Source of the DNA: JAGRKR01 sp041397725 | GTDB lineage: Bacteria > Pseudomonadota > Alphaproteobacteria > Rhizobiales > Hyphomicrobiaceae | Direction of reading: 5' to 3' | Length of the DNA: 64,000 bases | NCBI GenBank assembly: GCA_041397725.1 | Contig: JAWKVZ010000001.1 | Span: 1,146,392-1,210,391, forward strand | Shown here: positions 63,910-64,000 of the stretch, one piece after another | Layout: each line of letters opens with the position of its first letter | Position numbering within the stretch: the stretch's first letter is position 1 | Program-made: the position numbers and the translations under genes | Notes under the pieces: generated by a model | Seen by the model: only the letters and a program-made list of their open reading frames with translations | Told to the model about the DNA's origin: nothing | Databases searched by the model: none

Positions 63910-63929
63910 TGGTCGCTAATTGGTCGCTA
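63910..63929. repeat. Two 9-bp direct repeats spaced one helical turn
   Basis: TGGTCGCTA occurs at 63910-63918 and 63921-63929, 11 bases apart start to start, between the tRNA fragment and the probable integrase. This layout fits arm-type or excisionase binding sites. Confidence 0.5.
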
Positions 63930-63965
63930 GGCTAGGACGCCAGTGTTCAATCATCCGAGGACGCC

Positions 63966-64000
63966 ATGACCGCGCCACTCCGTAAGAAGATCACCTTGTC
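63966..64000 (+). CDS. Probable integrase, first codons only (runs off the right edge)
   Basis: Only 11 complete codons are visible (reading TAPLRKKITL after Met), preceded by GAGGA. The short basic start resembles tyrosine recombinases, and the position beside a truncated tRNA gene and direct repeats supports that. The identity rests mainly on context. Confidence 0.35.
   Translation, partial: MTAPLRKKITL

Noticed and set aside
1..64000. CRISPR array or insertion sequence
   Set aside because: No regularly spaced repeats and no transposase-like reading frame were seen.

Overview
The window is high-GC, densely packed bacterial DNA. It reads like the chromosome of an alphaproteobacterium, probably of the order Hyphomicrobiales (Rhizobiales). 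Pointers are the two-domain NADP-type malic enzyme, the plant/alphaproteobacterial GshA, the mutY-DUF721-thiol oxidoreductase-smc gene order, the acdR-acdS pair, the plcP/agt/btaAB lipid-remodelling genes and frequent ATGA start/stop overlaps. No CRISPR array, insertion sequence or rRNA operon is visible. The right edge is the junction of an integrated element.

Layout. 1-8.5 kb: glutamate mutase genes (glmS, start of glmL), a class III CoA-transferase, malic enzyme, gshA, a TIR protein with four membrane helices, and glutaryl-CoA dehydrogenase. 9.1-14.2 kb: a TetR-MFP-RND efflux operon behind an 18-bp perfect palindrome. 15-18.3 kb: tungstate-type ABC transporter (tupBCA) with a divergent HTH/binding-protein regulator. 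18.6-28 kb: a small six-cysteine secreted protein, then a 2-hydroxyacid oxidation region (lutABC, cytochrome c2, a LysR regulator, glcDEF). 28-36.3 kb: dapE, mutY, DUF721, two DsbA-like proteins, smc. 36.4-40 kb: a glycosyltransferase 2 / HlyD-like pair that looks like an exopolysaccharide synthase and its periplasmic partner. 40.2-42.6 kb: acdR/acdS (ACC deaminase) and tRNA-Glu. 42.7-49.9 kb: a membrane-fused spermidine-synthase-like protein, a translationally coupled COG0523 GTPase and amidohydrolase, and a tartrate-dehydrogenase-type enzyme. 50-53.8 kb: a four-gene operon, plcP-agt-btaA-btaB. 54.6-61.6 kb: fhs divergent from frc, followed by a tripartite tricarboxylate transporter. 61.8-63.5 kb: an ABC-F ATPase. 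63.7-64 kb: a REP-like repeat, a truncated tRNA-Arg (att site), AT-rich DNA and the first codons of a probable integrase.

How the genes work together. The most coherent system is the 50-53.8 kb operon. It contains every step needed to replace phospholipids by phosphorus-free lipids: PlcP cuts phospholipid to diacylglycerol, Agt glycosylates it, and BtaA and BtaB convert it to the betaine lipid DGTS. A weak Pho-box-like sequence lies upstream. The frc/fhs/tctCBA block suggests uptake and activation of oxalate or a related acid with assimilation of the released formate. lut, glc and cytochrome c2 suggest respiratory use of lactate and glycolate. acdS points to a plant-associated lifestyle.

Limits: all functional names come from reading translated sequence and family knowledge. 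No alignments or searches were run.
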